Assembly: GCA_964644025.1 (NCBI GenBank)
Contig: CAZXVW010000109.1
Coordinates: forward strand, 1 to 15,015
Direction of reading: 5' to 3'
Length of the DNA: 15,015 nt
Source of the DNA: CAZXVW01 sp964644025
GTDB lineage: Bacteria > Acidobacteriota > Terriglobia > Bryobacterales > Bryobacteraceae
The position numbers and the translations under genes were made by a program. Shown one piece after another: positions 1 through 5,804 of this stretch. Each line of letters starts with the position of its first letter. The first letter of the stretch is position 1. The notes under the pieces are model-generated. The model had not been told where the DNA came from, ran no database searches, and saw only the letters and a program-made list of their open reading frames with translations.

Positions 1-2291
1 TCCTCGACATCCTGGCGCGGTTCATCCACCTTCAGATCGAGGAGAAGAAACTCGGGGGCAAGAAGGTGAAGCGCGAGACCATGATCTTTCCGCGCTACCA
101 CCAGCTTGACTGTGTGCGGAAGCTTGTGGCTGACGCACGCGGGCGCGGCACGGGAACCAATTACCTTGTCCAACATTCAGCCGGGAGCGGTAAGTCGAAC
201 TCCATCGCCTGGCTGGCGCACCGGCTCGCCAGCCTCTACGACGAGAAGGACGAGAAGGTCTTCGACTCGATTATCGTGGTCACCGACCGCGTGGTCCTCG
301 ACCAGCAACTCCAGAACACGATCTACCAGTTCGAGCACAAGCAGGGCGTGGTGCAAAAGATCGATATCAACTCGACCCAGCTCGCCGAGGCTCTCGGTAC
401 GGGTGTGCCCATCGTGATCACCACGCTGCAGAAGTTCCCCTTCGTGACCGAGAAAATCGGCGAGTTGCCGATGCGCCGGTACGCGGTGATTGTTGACGAG
501 GCCCACAGCTCCCAGGGCGGCGAGACGGCCACCGAGCTCAAGGGCGTGCTTGCGGGTGCGGCGATCAAGGAAGAGGTCCGGGCAAAGGCCGAGGAAGAAG
601 GACTGCCCGATTACGAGGAAGAAATCCTCAGAACCATGGCCAAGCGCGGCCGTCAGCCCAACATCAGCTTCTTCGCCTTTACCGCAACACCCAAGTACAA
701 GACGCTGGAGGTTTTTGGCGCTCCGGGCGCGGATGGCAAGCCTCAGCCTTTCCATCTGTACAGCATGCGCCAGGCGATCGAGGAAGGTTTCATCCTCGAT
801 GTGCTGCAGAACTACACGACGTACAAGACATACTACCGGCTGGTCAAATCCATCGAGGACGATCCCAAGGTGGACAAGCGCAAGGCAGCGCGGGCGCTGG
901 CGCGGTTCATGAGCCTGCATCCGCATAACATCGCGCAGAAGACCGAGGTCATGGTTGAGCACTTCCGCCACTTCACCATGCACAAGATCGGCGGGAGGGC
1001 CAAGGCGATGGTGGTCACTTCCAGCCGCCTTCACGCGGTCAGGTATAAGCAGGCGTTCGACCGCTACATTGCAAACAAGGGCTACACGGGTATCAAGACG
1101 CTGGTTGCGTTCTCCGGCACTGTGATCGACCCGGACGCGCCCGCGGTCGAATATACCGAAGTCGGCATGAACCAGGGTATCCGGGAGAAGGAGCTTCCCG
1201 AGCGCTTCGGAAGCGAAGAGTACCAGGTGCTTCTCGTGGCTGAGAAGTACCAGACCGGCTTCGACCAGCCGCTGCTCCACACCATGTACGTGGACAAGCG
1301 GTTGGCGGGCATCCAGGCGGTCCAGACGCTCTCCCGTCTCAACCGGACGCACCCGGGCAAGGAAGATACGTTTGTTCTCGACTTCGTGAATGAGCCTGAG
1401 GAGATTCTCGAGGCTTTTCAGCCGTTCTATGAACAGACGCTCATCGGTGATCGCGCGGAGCCACAACAGCTCTACGAACTCCAGGCCAAGCTGGATTCGC
1501 ACCAGGTGTATTTCAAAGCCGAGGTTGAGGGATTCTGCAAAGTTTTTTACAAGCCAAAGCGCAACCAAACACCGGGTGACCATGCTCAGATGAACGCCTG
1601 GATCGACCCGGCGGTGGGGCGTTACAACGATCTCGAAGAAGAGGAGCGGGAGGAATTTCGCAAGACTCTGGCGGCTTTCCGAAATCTGTATTCCTTTATG
1701 TCGCAGGTGATCCCGTTTCAGGATTCGGATCTGGAGAAGCTGTACTCATATGTGCGATTCCTGCTTACCAAACTCCCACGGGGTGACCGGGGGCCGGTCT
1801 ACAACTTCGACGACGAGGTGGCGCTGCGATATTACCGATTGCAAAAGATAAGCGAGGGATCAATTAAACTGGAACCCGGCAAACCGGAGCCTGTATCCGG
1901 GCCGACCTCGGTGGGCACTGGCATCGCTCGAGGGGACGAGATCGAGCTGTCGAGGCTGATCGACATCCTTAACGAGCGGTTCGGTACAGAGTTCAAACCT
2001 GGCGACCAGTTGTTCTTTGAGTCGATACGGGAAGATGCGGTGGCCGACAGCAGTCTCCGTCAAGCAGCGCTTGCCAATACAATGGAGAACTTCGGCTACG
2101 TCTTCCGCAAGGCCCTGGAGGGTCTCTTTATCGACCGTATGGAGCAAAACGAGGAGATCACCGCAAAATTCATGAACGAGGATCAGTTCCGGGAGATCGT
2201 GAGCCAGCACCTGCTGAAGAAGGTCTACGAGCAAATCCGCGAAGAGGCCGATACCGCCAATAAAGCAAGGGCACATGGCGCGTTCGCTTAG
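1..2291 (+). CDS. hsdR: Type I restriction enzyme R subunit (HsdR), 5'-truncated by window edge
   Basis: This is the ATP-dependent translocase/restriction subunit of a type I restriction-modification complex, which works with HsdM and HsdS. The frame is open from base 3, with HsdR-like residues before the first GTG at 66, so that GTG is not the real start. Superfamily 2 helicase motifs are visible: Walker A HSAGSGKS near 174-197, the DEAH box at 495-506, motif III TATP at 681-692, and motif V/VI residues YQTGFDQ and LSRLNRTHPG near 1247-1360. The remaining ~300 residues fit the helical C-terminal part. About 763 codons are visible. Family members usually have about 1000 residues, so the N-terminal PD-(D/E)xK nuclease domain should lie left of the window. 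The stop is TAG at 2289-2291. No hsdM or hsdS follows; any partners would be upstream. I see no frameshift. Family assignment is confident; activity cannot be judged without the nuclease part. Confidence 0.93.
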   Translation, partial: LDILARFIHLQIEEKKLGGKKVKRETMIFPRYHQLDCVRKLVADARGRGTGTNYLVQHSAGSGKSNSIAWLAHRLASLYDEKDEKVFDSIIVVTDRVVLDQQLQNTIYQFEHKQGVVQKIDINSTQLAEALGTGVPIVITTLQKFPFVTEKIGELPMRRYAVIVDEAHSSQGGETATELKGVLAGAAIKEEVRAKAEEEGLPDYEEEILRTMAKRGRQPNISFFAFTATPKYKTLEVFGAPGADGKPQPFHLYSMRQAIEEGFILDVLQNYTTYKTYYRLVKSIEDDPKVDKRKAARALARFMSLHPHNIAQKTEVMVEHFRHFTMHKIGGRAKAMVVTSSRLHAVRYKQAFDRYIANKGYTGIKTLVAFSGTVIDPDAPAVEYTEVGMNQGIREKELPERFGSEEYQVLLVAEKYQTGFDQPLLHTMYVDKRLAGIQAVQTLSRLNRTHPGKEDTFVLDFVNEPEEILEAFQPFYEQTLIGDRAEPQQLYELQAKLDSHQVYFKAEVEGFCKVFYKPKRNQTPGDHAQMNAWIDPAVGRYNDLEEEEREEFRKTLAAFRNLYSFMSQVIPFQDSDLEKLYSYVRFLLTKLPRGDRGPVYNFDDEVALRYYRLQKISEGSIKLEPGKPEPVSGPTSVGTGIARGDEIELSRLIDILNERFGTEFKPGDQLFFESIREDAVADSSLRQAALANTMENFGYVFRKALEGLFIDRMEQNEEITAKFMNEDQFREIVSQHLLKKVYEQIREEADTANKARAHGAFA

Positions 2292-2292
2292 T

Positions 2293-2427
2293 GCCGGCCG
2301 ACTCTTAATGAGTCTCGACGCGGCAGGCTCAAGAGCCTGCGCCACCGGCAGAAGAGGCGGGGCTGAGCCTTGCTCAGCGCCGGAGTCCTACTCCTGCGCC
2401 GACTGAGAGTCGGCCGCCCTGCAGGGC
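2293..2427. repeat. Composite palindromic element, copy A (MITE/REP-like)
   Basis: Starting two bases after the hsdR stop is a dense run of short inverted repeats: GACTC/GAGTC at 2300-2314; an 8-bp stem GCAGGCTC/GAGCCTGC with a 2-nt loop at 2323-2340; GCTGAGC/GCTCAGC at 2362-2378; GGAGT/ACTCC at 2382-2394; GCCGACT/AGTCGGC at 2398-2414; and the perfect palindrome GCCCTGCAGGGC at 2416-2427. An 11-bp inverted repeat, CGGCCGACTCT, bounds most of it (2295-2305 against 2406-2416). The 36 nt at 2310-2345 recur at 4024-4059 with two differences. There is no coding signal. The pattern resembles REP/BIME or MITE-type non-autonomous elements. The name is inference; the palindromes and the repeat are read directly. 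Confidence 0.75.
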
Positions 2428-2832
2428 CGGGGGCGGTGGCAGACGGAGGGGAATTGGGAGGTAGATCTCACGGTCGGGCGAGACCTGGGTTGGGATCTGG
2501 GGGAGAGGGGATGCGCACGCCAGGGCGCGGCAGGGGATGTGGCACGCCAAGACGCTAAGCCGCTAATTTATTTCGGGGACAGGCTACGCTTTTTCGAATT
2601 CTCCCCCGCGGGAATCCTCCGCGAAGCCACCGCAGTGGTCGATCGTTTCGTTTGCCAGACGCGAACTGAGCCCTCTCTGGCACGCCTGCGGCCGGCAAGC
2701 ACCAGGCGGAGTCGGGCTGCTGCCGGGCGAAAAGCCAGTCCGCTGGGTCACTGTCACGAGTTTTTCCGCTCGGCTGCTGGGAACAGGGGAGCCAAGGGCG
2801 CAGATGCCAACACCACCAGACGAGGGGGGCGC
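2428..2832. other. Non-coding spacer, about 400 bp
   Basis: No convincing gene lies between the palindrome cluster and the vapC stop. The plus-strand frame open at 2539-2838 has no ribosome-binding site and an arginine-rich, low-information composition, so I do not call it. The stretch around 2574-2597 (GGGGACAGGCTACG followed by a T-run) looks like a repeat unit of the kind left near REP-associated transposases, but this is recalled resemblance, not proof. CCCGCGGG at 2605-2612 is a short palindrome. Confidence 0.4.
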
Positions 2833-3540
2833 TTATAGGTGTTCCGGCGGCGGCAGGGCAAGCCGCAGTCTGTCCGGAGAAAGGATCGTAACGAGAATCG
2901 AATCGCCGACCTGGTAATGCGCGCGAAAGTAGTTCCGGAGCGCCCTTCCTCCCATGATTCGAGCGGTGGCATTCCTGTTCGCGGTCCGGTTCACCTGGGC
3001 GGGAAGGGGCGCGGCGTCCTGCCCGGTCATGATGTGAACCTTGGTCCCGTGGGGGCCGACGTGCGCGTCAACGCTCACCGGCACATTGAAGAATCCCTGC
3101 TCGTAATAGGTTTTCTCGAGGCGTAGACGGAACCGAGGATCGGCTATGGCAGGGACGAGATCGGTTCTAGCGAAATCCTCACCCTTGAACAGCAGCGGCT
3201 CTCCAGTCAACTTCGACAGGGCGTAAGCACAGCAGTCGCCGATGTTGAGCCGGGCGGGGTGATTCCCCTTCCCATATTTCCGCCAAGCACTTCTGGCTCC
3301 CTCGAATTGTTCCGGCGTGAAGGGGACAACGTCAATCCCGGCCCGGTGAAGGAGCAGATCGAATTCGCGGGCTCCAGCGGGACCCTTCCGGGCCTCAATT
3401 ACGAGAGCGGCCTCCAACGCGTTCACCGCAGACATCAGTCTCACCGGGCCGGCCTGCAGCGCATCCACGATTGCGTCGCGGCCAGTCTCCTTCAGTAAAA
3501 TGGCCAATATCGCCGAAGCGTCAATCACCATGAGCTTCAC
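2833..3540 (-). CDS. vapC: VapC-type PIN ribonuclease toxin with C-terminal extension
   Basis: Residues 1-131 are a PIN-domain toxin of the VapC family, an Mg-dependent RNase usually blocked by its VapB partner. The four expected acidic residues are present: D7 (in VIDAS), E43, D102 (in IGDC) and D122 (in KGEDFARTD). A normal VapC of this subtype ends near residue 130. This one continues to 235 residues with a separate block that includes FFNVPVSVDAHVG (150-162), NRTANRNATARIMGG (184-198) and the end VGDSILVTILSPDRLRL (211-227). The block looks beta-rich, possibly a DNA-binding pseudobarrel, but I cannot name the family. The start is GTG at 3540-3538, overlapping the vapB stop (GTGA). An ATG three codons in (3531-3529) is equally possible. 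The genes are translationally coupled, with vapB first. The toxin call is firm; the role of the tail is unknown. Confidence 0.85.
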   Translation of the reverse strand: MKLMVIDASAILAILLKETGRDAIVDALQAGPVRLMSAVNALEAALVIEARKGPAGAREFDLLLHRAGIDVVPFTPEQFEGARSAWRKYGKGNHPARLNIGDCCAYALSKLTGEPLLFKGEDFARTDLVPAIADPRFRLRLEKTYYEQGFFNVPVSVDAHVGPHGTKVHIMTGQDAAPLPAQVNRTANRNATARIMGGRALRNYFRAHYQVGDSILVTILSPDRLRLALPPPEHL

Positions 3541-3791
3541 TGCAGCAGGCCGTGCTCGTCGTAGCCGAGGATTTCATTGTCGCTGCGAGTGTCGACATCG
3601 GGGAGGGAAGCACAACGATCGCTGATGGCCAGGATCTCCTCACGGAGGTCTGGGAGTGACTTCCGGCCGGATTCCCGCTTCAACTGTTCCCGGAGCGCGT
3701 AAACGACGGCATCGGTAATCGTGCGGCCCGTCTGCCGGGCCAAGGCGCGTGCGAGCCGGTCCGCCTCAGGGCGCTTGAGACTGAGAGCCAT
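3537..3791 (-). CDS. vapB: VapB-type antitoxin (Rv0623-like)
   Basis: This is the 84-residue antitoxin of the pair. The N-terminal block MALSLKRPEADRLARALA followed by TGRTITDAVVYALREQL is typical of the Rv0623-like VapB family: a short DNA-binding N-terminus and an acidic, flexible C-terminus that wraps the toxin. It is expected to neutralise VapC and to repress its own promoter through the VapBC complex. The purine-rich ribosome-binding site AAGGAAGAAGG lies at 3807-3797, just before the ATG at 3791-3789. Its TGA (3539-3537) overlaps the vapC GTG, the standard coupled layout with antitoxin upstream. Nothing appears broken. Confidence 0.87.
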   Translation of the reverse strand: MALSLKRPEADRLARALARQTGRTITDAVVYALREQLKRESGRKSLPDLREEILAISDRCASLPDVDTRSDNEILGYDEHGLLQ

Positions 3792-3827
3792 AGATGCCTT
3801 CTTCCTTATCGTGTTGTTTCTACCTGA

Positions 3828-3836
3828 ATTTTAGCA
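3828..3836 (-). promoter_or_regulatory. Possible extended -10 promoter of vapBC
   Basis: On the minus strand, TGC-TAAAAT sits 37-45 bases before the vapB ATG, in an AT-rich patch that stands out from its GC-rich surroundings. TG-N-TAAAAT matches an extended -10 box (5/6 to TATAAT). No clear -35 is seen, which is usual for extended -10 promoters. Confidence 0.35.
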
Positions 3837-3999
3837 CGAGGCTTGCAGGAGTGCTTGCCGGTTGCAGATAGGCGCCGGGGCCCGGTGCTCGCTCAGGAGT
3901 ACCACAGGGACAGCCGGGAGATGAAGGGGTGAATATGGGTTCAAAGTCTCCGGCCATCAGCCGGGCGGTCGCTGACGTCCGCTCTTCCGATGCGGCGAT

Positions 4000-4083
4000 C
4001 CCGGGCACCCGGGGCGTCGAGAGGAGTCTCGATGCGGCAGGCTCAAGAGCCTGCTCCACGAGCCCGGCCGGCTCAGGCAGCCG
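4000..4083. repeat. Composite palindromic element, copy B
   Basis: A second cluster of inverted repeats: CCCGGG-CA-CCCGGG at 4000-4013, TCGAGA/TCTCGA with a 4-nt loop at 4017-4032, and the 8-bp stem GCAGGCTC/GAGCCTGC at 4037-4054. The 36 nt at 4024-4059 match 2310-2345 at 34 of 36 positions, in the same orientation. The flanking palindromes differ from copy A, so the shared unit is the core and not the whole cluster. It directly abuts the point where the coding remnant at 4084-4416 begins. Confidence 0.65.
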
Positions 4084-4416
4084 GATTACCGCTACATCAT
4101 CGCTACCGGCGGCGCCGACTACGGCGGCCAGGGCTGGGTCTTTAAGAAGCCGGACGGCTCTTTCATCGATCCCTTCCGGTATCCAAATAGCGGCTTTTTC
4201 GCGCGCTACCCGATGAAGCGGACCGGCGGCCCGGAAGCGGGCGAGTTTGTCTTCGAGATGCCCTACGAAGACAAATACAGCTACGCGGTGCTGGTCTTCG
4301 CCTGGGACACGTGGCGCGATGCACCCGAGAAGCCGGCCCGCCACACAGCGGCTTTCTCGACGCTCGAAATGGTGAACGAGAAGCCCCCGTTCCACTGCCC
4401 GGAGCCAAAGCGGTGA
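4084..4416 (+). pseudogene. 3' fragment of an uncharacterised protein gene
   Basis: From base 4084 one frame suddenly reads like real protein, with an aromatic-rich pattern (DYRYIIATGGADYGGQGWVF, then FARYPMKR, EFVFEMPYEDKYSYAV, FAWDTWRDAPEKPARH), ending at TGA 4414-4416. Upstream the same frame crosses the palindromic cluster, translates into repeat-derived nonsense, and hits TGA at 3973-3975 with no ATG or GTG between. The first usable ATG is at 4213, inside the conserved-looking stretch. I read this as the 3' end of a gene whose front was lost at the palindromic element. I do not recognise the family; the many Tyr/Phe/Trp residues suggest a beta-rich secreted or binding domain. A short real protein starting at 4213 (67 aa) cannot be excluded. 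Confidence 0.5.
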
Positions 4417-4471
4417 AGAACTTCTTCCGCTGGCCGGCCAGGCTGCGGAGACACTAACCTCTGCGGCTGCG

Positions 4472-4870
4472 CTATTGGCTCTCGCCGGCGCTTTGAGCTG
4501 CGCCCCCGGCGGCGCTGGCGGCCTTGGCCCGCAACCGGGCCATTCTGGCCTCCCACTGCTGGCGGACCTCTTCGCGGCGTTTCAGCACGTACGCCTTGGC
4601 CTCCTCAAAGCTGCTGAAGTTGCGGCGCCCCTTCAGCAGGTTGCACGGGCGGCAGCAAGCCACCAGGTTGCGGGGCGTCTTCTTACCGCCGTGCGCCCGG
4701 GGAACGATGAAGTCCACCGACATCACCAGGGAATTCTCGAAGTTGTTCATGCCATCCAGCCCGCAGTACTGGCATCGGTACTGGTCGCGCTCGAGGATTT
4801 TGAGCCCTTCCTTGAGCGTCAACGGCTTGGCGCGGCGGATCAGATGGATCAGGTCTAACTTCGCTGGCAT
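4472..4870 (-). CDS. HNH endonuclease-family protein (altered first His)
   Basis: This 132-residue protein has an HNH/zinc-finger nuclease core: C33-x-x-C36 (RCQYCGLDG), then SVDFIVPRAHGG at 51-62, N68 (RNLVACC), and C73-x-x-C76-N77 followed by LLKG. It ends in a basic helix (KAYVLKRREEVRQQWEARM). The canonical motif is D-H-x-x-P; here it is D53-F54-I-V-P, so the usual first metal/catalytic His is missing, although H60 is nearby. The frame is open upstream to 5050, but ATG 4870-4868 is preceded by a near-perfect Shine-Dalgarno, GGAGGAGG at 4884-4877, which fixes the start. An inverted repeat sits just before that. No restriction or methylase partner adjoins it. Whether it still cuts DNA is open. 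Confidence 0.8.
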   Translation of the reverse strand: MPAKLDLIHLIRRAKPLTLKEGLKILERDQYRCQYCGLDGMNNFENSLVMSVDFIVPRAHGGKKTPRNLVACCRPCNLLKGRRNFSSFEEAKAYVLKRREEVRQQWEARMARLRAKAASAAGGAAQSAGESQ

Positions 4871-4876
4871 GTGACA

Positions 4877-4902
4877 CCTCCTCCAGGCAAATGTTCTGCC
4901 TG
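4877..4902 (-). promoter_or_regulatory. Strong ribosome-binding site plus leader hairpin of the HNH gene
   Basis: GGAGGAGG (4884-4877) is followed 6 bases later by the ATG. Directly upstream, and sharing one base, is CAGGCA/TGCCTG with a 7-nt loop (4884-4902). The hairpin could modulate access to the ribosome-binding site or be a protein site; this is inference only. Confidence 0.5.
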
Positions 4903-5048
4903 TGTCCAGTATGCCCCCAGCGATCGAAAACCGGAAGAGGGAAAATGGCGGCCGGGCGCAAAAATCCATGGCCTGACAAGCCAGCACGACGCCAGGCCAA
5001 CCGGTTCTCGGGCCCGTGACCTCCCGGCCCACAGGCGCCGGTCCGCGC

Positions 5049-5076
5049 ATGACAACAATACCAGTTAAGATTTAAT
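5049..5076 (+). promoter_or_regulatory. Probable sigma70-type promoter of the PilZ gene
   Basis: ATGACA at 5049-5054 (5/6 to TTGACA), a 16-nt spacer, and TTTAAT at 5071-5076 (5/6 to TATAAT). The -10 covers the ATG at 5075, so transcription would begin near 5083. This argues for translation from the ATG at 5114, which has its own ribosome-binding site AAGGA at 5099-5103. Confidence 0.5.
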
Positions 5077-5113
5077 GCGCTTTGACCGAAATGCACACAA
5101 GGACGGTTGTTTC

Positions 5114-5419
5114 ATGCCGGTTGCGGGAGACAACAAACGCCAGCACCCTCGCCTGCACGTCGACCCGGTAGCCTGGATCGAATGGATTGACGGCAACGGC
5201 GCCCAGAGGAAGGTTCAGGCTCGCTGCCTGGACGTCTCCGCCGGAGGCCTGGGACTGAAGGGCCCCGTCAAGATCGCCGCGGGCACGGTGGTCACCGTTG
5301 GCCTCCCCGCCCGTAACTGGCGGTGTAGAGCCGAAGTACGCCATTGCGATCGAGCAGAGTCGGCGTATCGCATCGGCGTCAAATTCATTAACGAGCCGAC
5401 GCCCGAGCAATGGAGCTGA
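5114..5419 (+). CDS. PilZ domain protein (c-di-GMP binding)
   Basis: A single-domain PilZ protein of 101 residues. PilZ domains bind cyclic di-GMP through an RxxxR motif and a D/N-x-S-x-x-G motif. Both are present: R9-QHP-R13 and D40-V-S42-A-G-G45. The middle and end (AGTVVTVGLP, CRAEVRHCDRAESAYRIGVKF) have the expected beta-barrel pattern. Partners in motility, adhesion or secretion cannot be read from the neighbours. A longer form from ATG 5075 would add 13 residues, but that codon lies inside the likely -10 box and has no ribosome-binding site. The start at 5114 has AAGGA 10 bases upstream. It is flanked by a divergent HNH gene and a broken dehydrogenase, so it is probably a single-gene unit. 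Confidence 0.85.
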   Translation: MPVAGDNKRQHPRLHVDPVAWIEWIDGNGAQRKVQARCLDVSAGGLGLKGPVKIAAGTVVTVGLPARNWRCRAEVRHCDRAESAYRIGVKFINEPTPEQWS

Positions 5420-5486
5420 GCGGCACAGGTGGAACCATGCCGCCCCACACCCGTCTGCCGTCGCTGCTTATCCTATCTAGCGTGTC

Positions 5487-5795
5487 ATGCGGTCAATCCA
5501 ACTTGTAGCTCCACGCACGCTCGAGGAGCGTGAAGTTCCCATGCCGCCGGACCCGGGTCCGGGTGAGGTGAGTGTCAGAATCCGCGCCGTGGGCCTCTGC
5601 GGCAGCGACATGCACTGGCGCCTGCACGGCCGGATCGGCAGCGTCCCAGCCGCCTACCCGCAACTGCTCGGGCATGAGGCCGCCGGCGAGATCGTGGCCG
5701 TGGGCGACGCCGCCACCGGAGTGAAAACCGGCCAGCGGGCCCTGGCCCCTGGTCACCGGTCGCGGCTCCCTGACCGGTGGCTGGCGGAGAGGTGA
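5487..5795 (+). pseudogene. 5' fragment of a zinc-dependent alcohol dehydrogenase (MDR family)
   Basis: The first ~87 residues are the N-terminal GroES-like domain of a medium-chain zinc alcohol/polyol dehydrogenase. They show GPGEVSVRIRAVGLCGSDMH with the catalytic-zinc Cys in GLCGSD, then LLGHEAAGEIVAVG with the second ligand region, then VKTGQRALAPG. A full protein has about 340 residues. Here homology stops at about 5750, and the frame runs out as GHRSRLPDRWLAER to TGA at 5793-5795. The NAD-binding Rossmann domain and the structural-zinc cysteines are missing. The convergent transporter gene ends ten bases further on, so the deletion joined the two. A hairpin (5754-5779) lies right at the junction. 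It has no ribosome-binding site; a weak -10 (TATCCT, 5469-5474) lies just upstream. It is very unlikely to make an active enzyme. Confidence 0.8.
5754..5779. terminator. Perfect 8-bp hairpin between convergent genes
   Basis: CACCGGTC (5754-5761) pairs with GACCGGTG (5772-5779) around a 10-nt loop. It lies 26 bases past the stop of the minus-strand transporter gene and inside the tail of the dehydrogenase remnant. There is no U-tract on either strand, so termination would need Rho or be weak. It may instead mark the deletion junction. Confidence 0.35.
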
Positions 5796-5804
5796 GGGAG
5801 AACC

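Noticed and set aside
177..1583. Long minus-strand frame (468 codons) opposite hsdR
   Set aside because: It is the antisense of a clearly conserved helicase gene, has no recognisable domain, and GC-rich codon use commonly opens such frames.
2539..2838. Plus-strand frame of 99 codons downstream of hsdR
   Set aside because: No ribosome-binding site, Arg/Ala-rich low-information composition, and part of it lies in a likely repeat scar.
2310..4059. 36-nt repeat pair as a possible CRISPR array
   Set aside because: Only two copies 1.7 kb apart with genes between, strong 8-bp internal palindrome, no regular spacers and no cas genes.
3820..4395. 191-codon minus-strand frame overlapping the palindromic element
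   Set aside because: Its sequence includes translated repeat (QALEPAASRL, also seen opposite copy A) and the antisense of the remnant gene; no family features.
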